Of a stretch of 26,633 nucleotides of DNA, positions 1 to 7,178 are shown one piece after another. Positions within the stretch are counted from its first letter, which is position 1; each line of letters starts with the position of its first letter. Both the position numbers and the translations under genes were made by a program. A model generated the notes under the pieces. The model did not search any database and was not told the origin of the DNA. It worked only from the letters and a program-made list of their open reading frames with translations. Origin of the DNA: Scatosoma sp045613545 (GTDB taxonomy: Bacteria > Bacillota > Clostridia > Christensenellales > Borkfalkiaceae); assembly GCA_045613545.1 (NCBI GenBank), contig JAZLBD010000004.1, forward strand, positions 1 to 26,633, in the 5' to 3' direction.

Positions 1-501
1 GTGACGAGTATAGGGGGTTTTGCGTTTGAATATTGCAGTAGTTTGACGAATATTACGCTTCCAAATAGCTTGACGAGTATTGGTGATTGTGCGTTCTCTT
101 TTTGCAATAGCTTGATGAGCGTGGTAATTCCCGACGGTGTGACGAGCATTGGCAGTTCTGTGTTTTATGGGTGTAGCAACTTAACGAGTATTACGCTTCC
201 AAATAGCTTGACGAGTATAGGGGGTTCTGCATTCTCTGGGTGCACAAGTTTGACGAGCGTGGTAATTCCCGAGGGCGTGAAGAGAATTGAGAAAAATACG
301 TTTCATGGGTGCACGAGTTTGACGAGCGTGGTAATTCCCGCTAGAGTGACATATATTGGCCAGGATGCGTTCGAAAATTGCACGAGTTTGACGAACGTCT
401 ACTATCGTGGAACGGAAGCTAAGTGGTCGGCGATATATAAGGGAAATTGGGACAATAATACGGGCGATTATACGATTACGTATAATTACACGGAGGAATA
501 A
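1..501 (+). CDS. BspA-type leucine-rich repeat protein, C-terminal part (5' end outside window)
   Basis: The reading frame is open at the first base, so only the C-terminal 166 residues are present. They form six LRR_5/BspA-type repeats of 23 residues (core pattern LTSIGxxAFxxCxSLTxVxIP), alternating TLPNS and VIPDG/VIPEG versions. A non-repeat tail of about 35 residues follows (NVYYRGTEAKW, then an Asn/Tyr-rich end), of the kind that often closes such proteins in Clostridia. BspA-like proteins are usually secreted or surface-bound and take part in adhesion; the signal peptide and any anchor would lie upstream, out of view. The coding DNA is itself a 69-bp tandem repeat with near-identical stretches (for example 51-80 against 189-218), which points to recent repeat duplication. 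The family is clear; the role of this copy is unknown. Confidence 0.9.
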   Translation: MTSIGGFAFEYCSSLTNITLPNSLTSIGDCAFSFCNSLMSVVIPDGVTSIGSSVFYGCSNLTSITLPNSLTSIGGSAFSGCTSLTSVVIPEGVKRIEKNTFHGCTSLTSVVIPARVTYIGQDAFENCTSLTNVYYRGTEAKWSAIYKGNWDNNTGDYTITYNYTEE

Positions 502-522
502 AACGAAAAAACGAAAGGAAAA

Positions 523-555
523 AACGCTCTCCCTTTTCGGCGGAGGGCGTTTTTT
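523..555. terminator. Bidirectional intrinsic terminator
   Basis: A 10-bp stem (523-532 with 542-551, one G-U pair) is followed by a T-run on the plus strand and preceded by an A-run that serves as the T-run on the minus strand. It lies between two convergent genes, the LRR protein and the minus-strand gene ending at 575, and can end both transcripts. Confidence 0.85.
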
Positions 556-574
556 CGTTGGGTAGGGTCGTTGC

Positions 575-1015
575 TTACACGAAGCCTTTCAAAATCCCCT
601 CAAAGTCTTCCTCGAGGGCTAAAAATTCTTTGGCAAGGGCGACGATTTCGTCCCCTTCTTCCAGTGGTTCTCGCTCGGAAAGGGAGGACTTGATTGCCGT
701 AATCCCCATCACCGTTCCTTGCACCATCATTTCAGCGATATGCGAGGGGGAATCGTCGGTAAGCGTGCTCATTTTAATCGAGCTCCACATCATCGCCTTT
801 TTGAGGGGATTGGGGGGCTTGATCGTATAGCCTTGGTCTTTTGCGAGCATCGAGGCTTTCGCGCTAATTTTCTCGTATTCCTCGTGCTGACGTAAAATTT
901 CTTGTTTGAGTTCCCCCTCCTCAAGCGCGGGTAAAATGTCCGCGATCGACGTGAGGGCGAGCTGGGCGTTGCGATAGATTTCCGCAAGCAATTCTTCTCG
1001 TTTCTTGTCCACCAT
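575..1015 (-). CDS. Small helical protein of unknown function, ferritin-like fold possible
   Basis: This 146-residue protein starts at the ATG at 1013-1015, preceded by an AAGGAGA ribosome binding site 6-8 nt upstream. Longer in-frame versions have no such site. I do not recognise the family. The sequence is strongly helical and charged, with no membrane segment or signal peptide. Its parts in order are an N-terminal amphipathic helix (REELLAEIYRNAQLAL), a second helix rich in Glu and His, a central NPLKKAMMW stretch, a helix with HIAEMMVQG, and an acidic C-terminal helix. That is compatible with a four-helix bundle of the ferritin-like or DUF2383 kind, but no clear metal-binding ExxH pair is visible. 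It is a single-gene unit, divergent from rplU and convergent with the LRR gene. Confidence 0.75.
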   Translation of the reverse strand: MVDKKREELLAEIYRNAQLALTSIADILPALEEGELKQEILRQHEEYEKISAKASMLAKDQGYTIKPPNPLKKAMMWSSIKMSTLTDDSPSHIAEMMVQGTVMGITAIKSSLSEREPLEEGDEIVALAKEFLALEEDFEGILKGFV

Positions 1016-1109
1016 AATCAAAAATCTCCTTGTACGGATAATTTTTGCCAAAAAGCGGGCAAATATACGAAAAACGTAGCTTTTTTTATAAAAAACGGCG
1101 AAAAAATGC

Positions 1110-1138
1110 TTGACGGGAGGGTGGGATTGTGGTATAGT
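1110..1138 (+). promoter_or_regulatory. Sigma-A promoter of rplU-rpmA
   Basis: TTGACG at 1110-1115 and TATAGT at 1133-1138 are separated by 17 nt. Transcription should start near 1145, leaving a leader of about 100 nt before rplU. Confidence 0.8.
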
Positions 1139-1142
1139 AATA

Positions 1143-1244
1143 CCCGAGCCGATAGAAACGGGCTTTTTAAGCGTTGCAAAAAATTCGCTTTTTTGCGACC
1201 GCCTAGCAATTCTTCGAGACTGGAAAGAGGAGGTAAAATCTGAA
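1143..1244 (+). promoter_or_regulatory. Structured rplU leader, candidate L21 autoregulatory element
   Basis: The leader can form several hairpins. CCCG 1143-1146 pairs with CGGG 1159-1162, or alternatively AGCC 1147-1150 with GGCT 1161-1164. AAGCG 1169-1173 pairs with CGCTT 1186-1190 and is followed by a T-run, so it resembles a terminator. The overlapping GCAAAAAA 1176-1183 with TTTTTTGC 1189-1196 excludes that pairing. Ribosomal protein leaders before rplU are known in Firmicutes. Whether this matches that family cannot be decided by eye. A GAGGAGG ribosome binding site precedes the ATG. Confidence 0.4.
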
Positions 1245-1550
1245 ATGTACGCTATCATTGAAAACGGGAACAAGCAATACAAAGTGTCCGAAGGCGACGT
1301 TGTAAGAGTGGAAAAACTCGCCGCAGAAGAAGGCGCAACGGTATCTTTTGGCGCTCTTTTGGTTGCTGACGAGAACGGGATTAAAACCGGCGCGGAAGTT
1401 TCCAACGTGAAAGTGACGGCAACGGTCGTAAAACAAGACAAAGCGAAGAAGATCATCGTCTTCAAGTATAAGTCGAAGAAAAACGAACGCAAAAAGCAAG
1501 GTCACAGACAACCTTTCACCGCAGTTAAGATCGAAAAAATCGAACTCTAA
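1245..1550 (+). CDS. rplU: 50S ribosomal protein L21
   Basis: This 101-residue protein is the standard length for bacterial L21, a 23S rRNA-binding protein of the large subunit that contacts L20. Recognisable blocks are the N-terminal MYAIIENGNKQYKVSEGD, the central VKVTATVV, and the basic C-terminal loop KYKSKKNERKKQGHRQPFT followed by the closing beta strand. The start is the ATG at 1245 after GAGGAGG; the longer open frame upstream is non-coding leader. It is the first gene of rplU-rpmA. A small hairpin with no T-run (GTGGG/CCCAC, 1560-1573) sits in the 53-nt gap before rpmA. The cysteine protease gene prp, which normally lies between these two genes in Firmicutes, is not there. Confidence 0.97.
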   Translation: MYAIIENGNKQYKVSEGDVVRVEKLAAEEGATVSFGALLVADENGIKTGAEVSNVKVTATVVKQDKAKKIIVFKYKSKKNERKKQGHRQPFTAVKIEKIEL

Positions 1551-1603
1551 TTGCAAAATGTGGGAATCCCCACGAACAAATTAAAAAGTAAGGAGAAATA
1601 AAA

Positions 1604-1882
1604 ATGATTTTCATCAGTTTATTCGCTCATAAGAAAGGTACCGGCTCGTCTCACAACGGTAGAGACAGCGAAGCTAAAAGACTTGGTGCAAAGCGCTGTG
1701 ACGGTCAAGCCGTTTTGGCAGGGAACATTCTCGTGCGTCAAAGAGGCACGAAAATCCACCCCGGCACGAACGTAGGCATCGGCAAGGACGACACCCTTTT
1801 TGCTTTGGTGGACGGCACGGTTCGTTTCGAAAGATTGGGCAAAGACAAAAAACAAGTCAGCGTATATCCTATCGCAGACTAA
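1604..1882 (+). CDS. rpmA: 50S ribosomal protein L27 with N-terminal extension
   Basis: This 92-residue L27 belongs to the large subunit near the peptidyl transferase centre. The mature part begins AHKKGTGSSHNGRDSEAKRL and closely follows the family (RQRGTKIHPG, DDTLFALVDG, DKKQVSVYP). Before the mature Ala sits a seven-residue extension, MIFISLF. In many Firmicutes, L27 carries a removable extension ending in LQFFA or a similar motif, cut between Phe and Ala by the protease Prp. Here the Phe-Ala junction is kept, but the extension is shorter and its motif differs (ISLFA). The start follows AAGGAG at 1590-1595 with normal spacing, so the extension appears real. A terminator follows directly, and the usual downstream obg is absent. 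Confidence 0.97.
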   Translation: MIFISLFAHKKGTGSSHNGRDSEAKRLGAKRCDGQAVLAGNILVRQRGTKIHPGTNVGIGKDDTLFALVDGTVRFERLGKDKKQVSVYPIAD

Positions 1883-1897
1883 TCGTAAAAGAAAAAC

Positions 1898-1928
1898 CCC
1901 CTCACCGTGTTCGGCGAGGGGATTTTTG
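1898..1928 (+). terminator. Intrinsic terminator of rplU-rpmA
   Basis: CCCCTC 1898-1903 pairs with GAGGGG 1916-1921. The stem continues inward (CCG/CGG, one mismatch) to a 4-nt loop and is followed by T5 and further T-rich sequence. It lies 16 nt after the rpmA stop codon. The stretch up to 2050 holds no gene; its only structure is a small hairpin at 1992-2006 (GCAAAC, TAC, GTTTGC). Confidence 0.9.
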
Positions 1929-2052
1929 TTCTCTTTTTGAAAAAAATCGAGGGCAAATCAATAAGGCGCGAGAGGAAATTCAACTTTTTGCGCAAACTAC
2001 GTTTGCCTTTTGTAAAAATCTCAAAAAAATTAAGTTTTTTAGGGGAAAACAC

Positions 2053-2081
2053 TTGACTTTTTGTAGCTTGCTACATATACT
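2053..2081 (+). promoter_or_regulatory. marR-ABC promoter with embedded palindromic operator
   Basis: TTGACT 2053-2058 and TATACT 2076-2081 are 17 nt apart. The spacer holds a perfect inverted repeat, TGTAGC 2062-2067 and GCTACA 2070-2075, with a 2-nt centre. A symmetric site between the -35 and -10 boxes of a marR gene is the classical arrangement for autorepression, so this is very likely the operator of the MarR protein encoded downstream. Confidence 0.85.
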
Positions 2082-2121
2082 ATAAGAGTGTTTGAAAAAG
2101 CCGAGAAAAAGGAGGCGTTGA

Positions 2122-2601
2122 ATGACTACTTGCGTAGGATTTTACTTTAAGAAAATTTCGGAGAAATTAGAAAAACGGGCGAACGAGCGTCCGAACCGCC
2201 GTGACGTCACGTACGCGCAACGAAGGATTTTGTGGTATTTGCACACGCAGGCGAACGGCGCGGCGAAAATGACGGAGATCGAGAAGTATTTCGACTGCTC
2301 GCACGCGACCGTATTCGGGCTGGTCAAACGGCTTGCGGAAAAGGGGCTTGTTTCGGTGTGCCAAGACGAGCAGGATAAGCGCGCGAAAATCGTTTTTCTT
2401 ACGGAAAAGGAAAAGGTACATTTCCGTAAGATGAAAGACGATCGGCAAAAGACGGAAGCGTTGTTGCTCGGCGGTTTTTCCGAGGAGGAAAAGAAAGAAT
2501 TTTCCGCCTTTTTAGACAGGGTGTATCAAAACCTTGGCGGGTGCGAATGCGACGGGGAAAAGAAGAGAAAAAAGAAGAAAGAGGCAGTAAAAAATGATTA
2601 A
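2122..2601 (+). CDS. MarR-family transcriptional repressor
   Basis: This 159-residue winged-helix regulator presumably controls the exporter behind it. Residues 1-30 form the N-terminal dimerisation helix. The region from about 30 to 100 is the MarR DNA-binding domain, with the recognition-helix part CSHATVFGLVKRLAEKGLV and the wing QDEQDKRAKIVFLTEKE, which has the characteristic D-x-R and L-T-x-K/E pattern. A C-terminal dimer helix follows, then an unusual very basic tail (KKRKKKKEAVKND). The start follows AAGGAGG. The gene overlaps the first ABC gene by 8 nt, so translation is coupled. The palindrome in the promoter implies negative autoregulation, relieved by a ligand that is probably an exporter substrate. 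Family assignment is firm; the ligand is unknown. Confidence 0.92.
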   Translation: MTTCVGFYFKKISEKLEKRANERPNRRDVTYAQRRILWYLHTQANGAAKMTEIEKYFDCSHATVFGLVKRLAEKGLVSVCQDEQDKRAKIVFLTEKEKVHFRKMKDDRQKTEALLLGGFSEEEKKEFSAFLDRVYQNLGGCECDGEKKRKKKKEAVKND

Positions 2602-4354
2602 AACGTTGCTAGGAAGCGTTCGGGAATACAAAAAATCGTCGATCATAACCCCGTTGTTTATGGTTTTAGAGGCGGTTTGCGAGTGCTTAATTCCCTTTAT
2701 GATGGCGAAAATGTTAGAAGGATCCGCCCCCGTTTCGCAAATTTTGAAATACGGCGGAATTATGGTAGGGCTTGCCATATTCTCGATCATTTCGGGGATT
2801 ATGGGGGGCAGATTCGCCGCGAAAGCGAGTTGCGGGTTTGCGAAAAACTTGCGAAAGGACTTGTTTTATTCGGTGCAAGGGTTTTCTTTCAAAGACGTGG
2901 ATAAATTCTCCACCTCTTCCCTCGTCACTCGGCTTACGACCGACGTGACGAACGTGCAACAAGCCTATCAAATGTGCCTTAGAATCGTCGTGCGCGTGCC
3001 CTTGATGTTCATTTTCTCGGTGGTGATGAGTATGTCGATCAATTGGAAGCTCGCTTTGGTGTTCGTCGTGATCGTGCCCATTTTGTTTACGGCGCTGATG
3101 CTCATTATGAGAAAGGTAATGCCGTTGTTTAGACGGATTTTCAAAAAATACGACGCTCTCAACAATTCCGTGCAAGAAAACGTCGGCGGAATTCGCGTGG
3201 TCAAGGCGTACGTGAGAGAGGAATACGAACAAGAAAAATTCGACAAAGCGGCAAGAGAGGTACAAGGCGATTTCACGCGCGCGGAAAAAATCTTGGCGCT
3301 CACCTCCCCCGTTATGATGTTCGCGATGTATCTTTCGTCGATTTTCATTTCCTTTATCGGTGGATATTTGATCGTAAAAACGGGCAGTTGGAATGGGGCC
3401 GCTATCGTAGGAGAGCTCGTGCCGAGCGAACTTTCGGCGGTCATTACCTACGGCGTGCAAATGCTCTCGTCGATGATGATGGTTGCAATGATCACGGTCA
3501 TGCTTACGATGTCCGTGGAATCGGCGAAGAGAATTAGCGAAGTTTTACAGCAAAAATCCGACCTTGTCAGCCCCGAAAACGGCGTGAAAGAAGTGAAGGA
3601 CGGTTCGATAGAATTTAAGGGAGTGCAATTCAAATATTCCGCGTCCGCGGAAAAATACGCGCTGTCGGATATCGATCTTTCCATCGCGTCGGGCGAAACG
3701 GTGGGGATTTTGGGCGGAACGGGTTCGTCTAAAACCACCCTCATTCAGCTCATTCCTCGTCTGTACGACGCGACCGAGGGGGAAGTGCTCGTCGGTGGTG
3801 TGAACGTCAAGGACTACGATTTAGACACGTTAAGACAAGAGGTTTCCGTCGTGTTGCAAAAGAACGTCCTCTTCTCGGGAACGATCAAAGAAAATTTGCG
3901 TTGGGGAAACAAGGACGCTACGGACGAGGAGCTCGTTCGCGCTTGCCAAATTGCCCAAGCGGACGAATTTATATCCTCTTTCCCCGACGGCTACGACACG
4001 CATATCGAACAGGGCGGTACGAACGTTTCGGGCGGACAAAAGCAACGGCTTTGTATTGCGCGCGCTATTTTGCGCAAACCTAAAATTTTGATTTTCGACG
4101 ACTCGACGTCGGCGGTCGATACCAAAACGGACGCGCTGATTCGCTCGGGGCTTGCAAACGAAATTCCAAACACCACAAAAATCATTATCGCGCAACGGGT
4201 GGCGTCGGTGGAAAACGCCGACAAGATCTTGGTGCTCGACGGCGGGGAAATCGTCGCTTGCGGAACGCACGGCGAGTTGTTAAAGTCAAGTCGAATCTAT
4301 CGCGAAGTGTACGAAAGCCAAACCAAAGCTAGCGATAAAGGAGGTGAGGCGTAA
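2594..4354 (+). CDS. Heterodimeric ABC exporter, subunit with degenerate ATP site
   Basis: This 586-residue half-transporter has a six-helix exporter domain (about 1-320) and a C-terminal ATPase. Residues that normally hydrolyse ATP are altered: the Walker A is GGTGSSKTT, with Ser379 where Gly is usual; the residue after the Walker B Asp502 is Asp503 instead of catalytic Glu (IFDDSTSAVD); and the H-loop His is Gln534 (IIAQRVASV). The signature VSGGQKQR is intact. This is the pattern of the degenerate-site subunit in LmrCD/BmrCD/TM287-288-type multidrug exporters, which works only with a canonical partner. That partner is the next gene, whose ATG overlaps this stop codon. Control by the upstream MarR fits a drug or toxic-compound efflux role. 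Substrate unknown. Confidence 0.93.
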   Translation: MIKTLLGSVREYKKSSIITPLFMVLEAVCECLIPFMMAKMLEGSAPVSQILKYGGIMVGLAIFSIISGIMGGRFAAKASCGFAKNLRKDLFYSVQGFSFKDVDKFSTSSLVTRLTTDVTNVQQAYQMCLRIVVRVPLMFIFSVVMSMSINWKLALVFVVIVPILFTALMLIMRKVMPLFRRIFKKYDALNNSVQENVGGIRVVKAYVREEYEQEKFDKAAREVQGDFTRAEKILALTSPVMMFAMYLSSIFISFIGGYLIVKTGSWNGAAIVGELVPSELSAVITYGVQMLSSMMMVAMITVMLTMSVESAKRISEVLQQKSDLVSPENGVKEVKDGSIEFKGVQFKYSASAEKYALSDIDLSIASGETVGILGGTGSSKTTLIQLIPRLYDATEGEVLVGGVNVKDYDLDTLRQEVSVVLQKNVLFSGTIKENLRWGNKDATDEELVRACQIAQADEFISSFPDGYDTHIEQGGTNVSGGQKQRLCIARAILRKPKILIFDDSTSAVDTKTDALIRSGLANEIPNTTKIIIAQRVASVENADKILVLDGGEIVACGTHGELLKSSRIYREVYESQTKASDKGGEA

Positions 4355-6300
4355 TGGCGATGAAAGGAAAACGCGGTATGCCCGTACCCAAGGGCGCGAT
4401 TAAAAAAGGCACGGCAAAACGCCTACTCAAATACGTATTTAGCTATTATAAGTGGCACATTTTATTGGTGTTCGTTTGCTTGATCCTTTCGGCGACGGGC
4501 GGATTCGTTTCCTCCCTGTTTATGAAAAAGAACATCGACGAGGTGTTTACGCCCGGCGTCCAAAACGGTTGGGCGAGCGTGAAAGGACTTCTCATTCGCA
4601 ACGTCACTTTGATGGGGTGCGTGTACGCGGTGGCGCTCTTTTCCACCTTCTTATACAACCGCATTATGGCGGTCGTCACGCAAGGGGTGTTGTATCATTT
4701 GCGAAAGGATATGTTTGACAAAATGCAAAAACTCCCCATTCAATATTTCGATACGCACGCGCACGGCGAGATCATGTCCGCGTACACGAACGATACGGAC
4801 GCCGTTCGCCAACTCGTGGGGCAAAGTATCCCCACCCTCTTTTCGAGCGGGTTGACCCTTATCGTAGCCCTTTCTTTGATGCTTTCTTACAGCTTTATTA
4901 TGACGGGGGTATTCTTGCTTTGTATGGGCGGAATGTTCTTCGTCGTCAAGACGATCGGTGGAAAATCTGGTCGGTATATGGTGGCGCAACAGCGCGCGAT
5001 CGCGGAGGAAGAAGGCTTCGTCGAAGAAATGATTAAAGGGCAAAAGGTAGTGAAAGTGTTCACGCACGAAGAACAAGCCAAAAAAGATTTCGACAAATAC
5101 AACGAAAATTTATATGAAAACGCCAAAAAGGCGCACCTTTTCGGGAATATTTTAGGGCCTATTTTAGGGAACATCGGGAATTTTGCGTACGTGTTCCTCG
5201 CCCTTTGCGGAGGACTTTTGCTTTCCACCTCTTGCCCGAATCCGAACTTTTCCAATTTGTTTACGGGTGTGACGAGCATTACCCTCGGCGCGGTTATTCC
5301 TTTCCTTGGTATGTCCAAACGCTCGTCGCAAGCGATGAACGAAATGTCGCAGCAGGTGTCTATGATCGCAATGGGGCTTGCCGGGACGTCGCGCGTGTTC
5401 GCCGTGATGGACGAAACCCTCGAACAGGACGAGGGATACGTGACCCTCGTGAACGCTACCAAAGACGAGGAGGGCAATATCGTTGAGGCGAATACCCAAA
5501 AACACACGGGTCTTTGGGCGTGGAAACACTTCCATAAAGCGGAGGGCACTTGTACCTATACCGAACTCAAAGGGGATATCGAGCTGGAAAACGTGGATTT
5601 TGGCTACGTACCCGAAAAGCAAGTGTTAAAAGACGTGACGCTGTATGCAAAACCCGGTCAACAAATCGCGTTCGTCGGCGCGACGGGCGCAGGGAAAACG
5701 ACGATCACCAACCTCATCAATCGGTTTTACGAAATTCAAGACGGCAAGATCCGCTACGACGGAATCAATATCCAAAAAATCAAAAAGGAAGACCTTCGTC
5801 GCAGTCTTGGTATCGTCTTGCAAGACGTAAACCTCTTCACTGGCACGGTGATGGAAAATATCCGCTACGGCAGATTGGACGCGACGGAGGAGGAATGTAT
5901 GGAGGCGGCAAAGCTCGCCAACGCGCACGACTTTATCACGAGACTCCCCGAGGGGTATCAAACGATGCTGACGAACAACGGCGCAAACCTCTCCCAAGGG
6001 CAACGGCAACTCCTTTCGATCGCGCGCGCGGCGGTTGCGGACGCGCCCGTTATGATTTTGGACGAGGCGACCTCCTCGATCGACACGAGAACGGAAGCGC
6101 TCGTGCAAGACGGTATGGATAAACTGATGAAAGGCAGAACGGTGTTCGTTATCGCGCACAGACTCTCCACCGTCCGCAAGTCGAACGCGATTATGGTGCT
6201 CGACCACGGCGCAATCATCGAACGAGGGACGCACGAACAACTCATCGAACAAAAAGGGGTGTATTATCAGTTATATACGGGCGCGTTCGAGCTGGAATAA
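4354..6300 (+). CDS. Heterodimeric ABC exporter, catalytically canonical subunit
   Basis: This 648-residue partner of the preceding half-transporter overlaps it by one base (TAATG) and has a GGAGGTGAG ribosome binding site inside the upstream gene. Six TM helices (about 25-350) precede the ATPase. Catalytic parts are standard: Walker A GATGAGKTT, Walker B ILDEATSS with catalytic Glu571, and H-loop VIAHRLSTV. Its signature is altered to LSQGQRQ (Gln548 for the first Gly). That signature pairs with the degenerate Walker sites of the first subunit, so the complex has one active and one inactive ATP site. Between the membrane domain and the ATPase lies an insertion of about 50 residues (VTLVNA...TGLWAWKHFH), known from this clostridial subgroup. 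The N-terminus is basic (MKGKRGMPVPKG). Confidence 0.93.
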   Translation: MAMKGKRGMPVPKGAIKKGTAKRLLKYVFSYYKWHILLVFVCLILSATGGFVSSLFMKKNIDEVFTPGVQNGWASVKGLLIRNVTLMGCVYAVALFSTFLYNRIMAVVTQGVLYHLRKDMFDKMQKLPIQYFDTHAHGEIMSAYTNDTDAVRQLVGQSIPTLFSSGLTLIVALSLMLSYSFIMTGVFLLCMGGMFFVVKTIGGKSGRYMVAQQRAIAEEEGFVEEMIKGQKVVKVFTHEEQAKKDFDKYNENLYENAKKAHLFGNILGPILGNIGNFAYVFLALCGGLLLSTSCPNPNFSNLFTGVTSITLGAVIPFLGMSKRSSQAMNEMSQQVSMIAMGLAGTSRVFAVMDETLEQDEGYVTLVNATKDEEGNIVEANTQKHTGLWAWKHFHKAEGTCTYTELKGDIELENVDFGYVPEKQVLKDVTLYAKPGQQIAFVGATGAGKTTITNLINRFYEIQDGKIRYDGINIQKIKKEDLRRSLGIVLQDVNLFTGTVMENIRYGRLDATEEECMEAAKLANAHDFITRLPEGYQTMLTNNGANLSQGQRQLLSIARAAVADAPVMILDEATSSIDTRTEALVQDGMDKLMKGRTVFVIAHRLSTVRKSNAIMVLDHGAIIERGTHEQLIEQKGVYYQLYTGAFELE

Positions 6301-6336
6301 AAAACGAAAGCGCAAGCTCTTTTTTCGCACATAGCG

Positions 6337-6365
6337 TTGACAAACGAAAAGAATTGTGCTATAAT
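6337..6365 (+). promoter_or_regulatory. Consensus extended -10 promoter for the SecB-like gene
   Basis: TTGACA 6337-6342, a 17-nt spacer and TATAAT 6360-6365 match the consensus perfectly, and a TG at 6357-6358 makes it an extended -10. This is the strongest promoter in the window. No clear terminator for the ABC operon was seen between 6301 and 6336, only a weak AGC/GCT hairpin before T6 near 6308-6326. Confidence 0.9.
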
Positions 6366-6401
6366 GAACGAAAATAATTTATAAGGAAAAGGTATTTTAT
6401 T

Positions 6402-6827
6402 ATGAAATATGCATTGAGAGGCGTGACAGCCGAAGAGCTTTCTTATACGATCAACCACATCAAACTCGATAAGAACGCTAAAATTGAAATTAAACCCCAA
6501 TTCTCCCGCACCGTTCGTCAAGTGAAAGAAAACGACAAACTTTTCTTCGTGACGATGGAAGTAAAAGTGGAGTCCACGGAACAAGAACCCAAGCCCTTTA
6601 ACTTAAAAGCCCGCCTCGTCGGTATTTTCGAAGCGGAAGAAGTGGAAACGGCGGAGGACAGACAACTGCTCGTCATTTCGATGACGGAAGTCGTATATCC
6701 TTACCTTCGCGCGGCGGTGACCTCGCTTACGGCAAACGCGTTCGTAAATCCGCTTATTTTGCCCGTCATTCCCGCAGGAACGATGTTCCCCGAGGATAGA
6801 GGCGAAGCGCCTGAGGTGCTCAACTAA
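6402..6827 (+). CDS. SecB-like protein-export chaperone
   Basis: This 141-residue cytoplasmic protein has the layout of the SecB fold: four beta strands followed by a long helix. The C-terminal part, EVVYPYLRAAVTSLTANAF followed by NPLILPVIPAGTMFP, closely parallels the SecB block in which a Pro-Tyr/Phe helix is followed by FPPLxLPPINF. In Proteobacteria SecB keeps preproteins unfolded and delivers them to SecA. In Bacillota, divergent SecB-like families (for example DUF1149) exist, with roles less well settled. The gene stands alone, driven by a very strong promoter, and ends at a bidirectional terminator. The start follows AAGGAAAAGG. The SecB relation is by motif only; it could be a DUF1149-type relative rather than true SecB. 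Confidence 0.72.
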   Translation: MKYALRGVTAEELSYTINHIKLDKNAKIEIKPQFSRTVRQVKENDKLFFVTMEVKVESTEQEPKPFNLKARLVGIFEAEEVETAEDRQLLVISMTEVVYPYLRAAVTSLTANAFVNPLILPVIPAGTMFPEDRGEAPEVLN

Positions 6828-6830
6828 ACC

Positions 6831-6861
6831 AAAAAAACCGCCTTGCGAAAGGCGGTTTTTT
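6831..6861. terminator. Bidirectional intrinsic terminator
   Basis: ACCGCCTT pairs perfectly with AAGGCGGT around a GCGA loop, flanked by A7 on one side and T6 on the other, so it works in both directions. It lies between the convergent SecB-like gene and the small minus-strand gene ending at 6873. Confidence 0.93.
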
Positions 6862-6872
6862 CGTGTCGAATT

Positions 6873-7064
6873 TTATTTGCTCTTCTTCTTTTTTGGTTCG
6901 GTGTCCTCTTCGACTTCGGCGAGTTTTTCGTCGAGCATTTCGTCGATTTTTCGTTTTACTTCCCCTTGCCCTTTTTTCACGAGGGCGCGCATTTTATAGT
7001 TGTTGGCGGTAAGAACAGCCCCGCCTATCATACCTACGAGCAAGCCGACTGCGAATTTTTCCAT
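6873..7064 (-). CDS. Small single-TM YtxH-like protein
   Basis: This 63-residue protein has one N-terminal membrane helix with Gly-rich packing (AVGLLVGMIGGAVLTA). A charged, helical cytoplasmic tail follows, ending in a basic run (EPKKKKSK). This is the layout of YtxH/gas-vesicle-like small membrane proteins, often stress-linked in Bacillota, but at this length the match is structural rather than sequence-based. The start is well defined, with AAGGAGG spaced 6-7 nt before the ATG. It is transcribed alone, divergent from ruvX and convergent with the SecB-like gene. No convincing promoter was found on the minus strand in 7065-7213. Confidence 0.75.
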   Translation of the reverse strand: MEKFAVGLLVGMIGGAVLTANNYKMRALVKKGQGEVKRKIDEMLDEKLAEVEEDTEPKKKKSK

Positions 7065-7178
7065 ATAATTTCCTCCTTGAAAACGTCGTCTATTCGTAGT
7101 ATGCGAGGATTTTGGAAAACTATGCCCGATTTTGTCGAAAAAAAAGGGGGGAAAGGATAAAAAATTTTCCCAAAACGA

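Noticed and set aside
1..400. CRISPR-like or satellite repeat
   Set aside because: The 69-bp periodicity is fully explained by 23-residue LRR units in an open frame.
1016..1492. N-terminal extension of the minus-strand gene 575-1015
   Set aside because: It would run antisense through rplU and its promoter, while the ATG at 1013-1015 has an excellent ribosome binding site.
1560..1573. Terminator between rplU and rpmA
   Set aside because: The GTGGG/CCCAC hairpin has no T-run, and both genes are expected in one transcript.
1992..2006. GCAAAC/GTTTGC hairpin as a stray unit of the 25.3-kb hairpin array
   Set aside because: The loop type is similar but no GTKATAT linkers flank it; too short to claim kinship.
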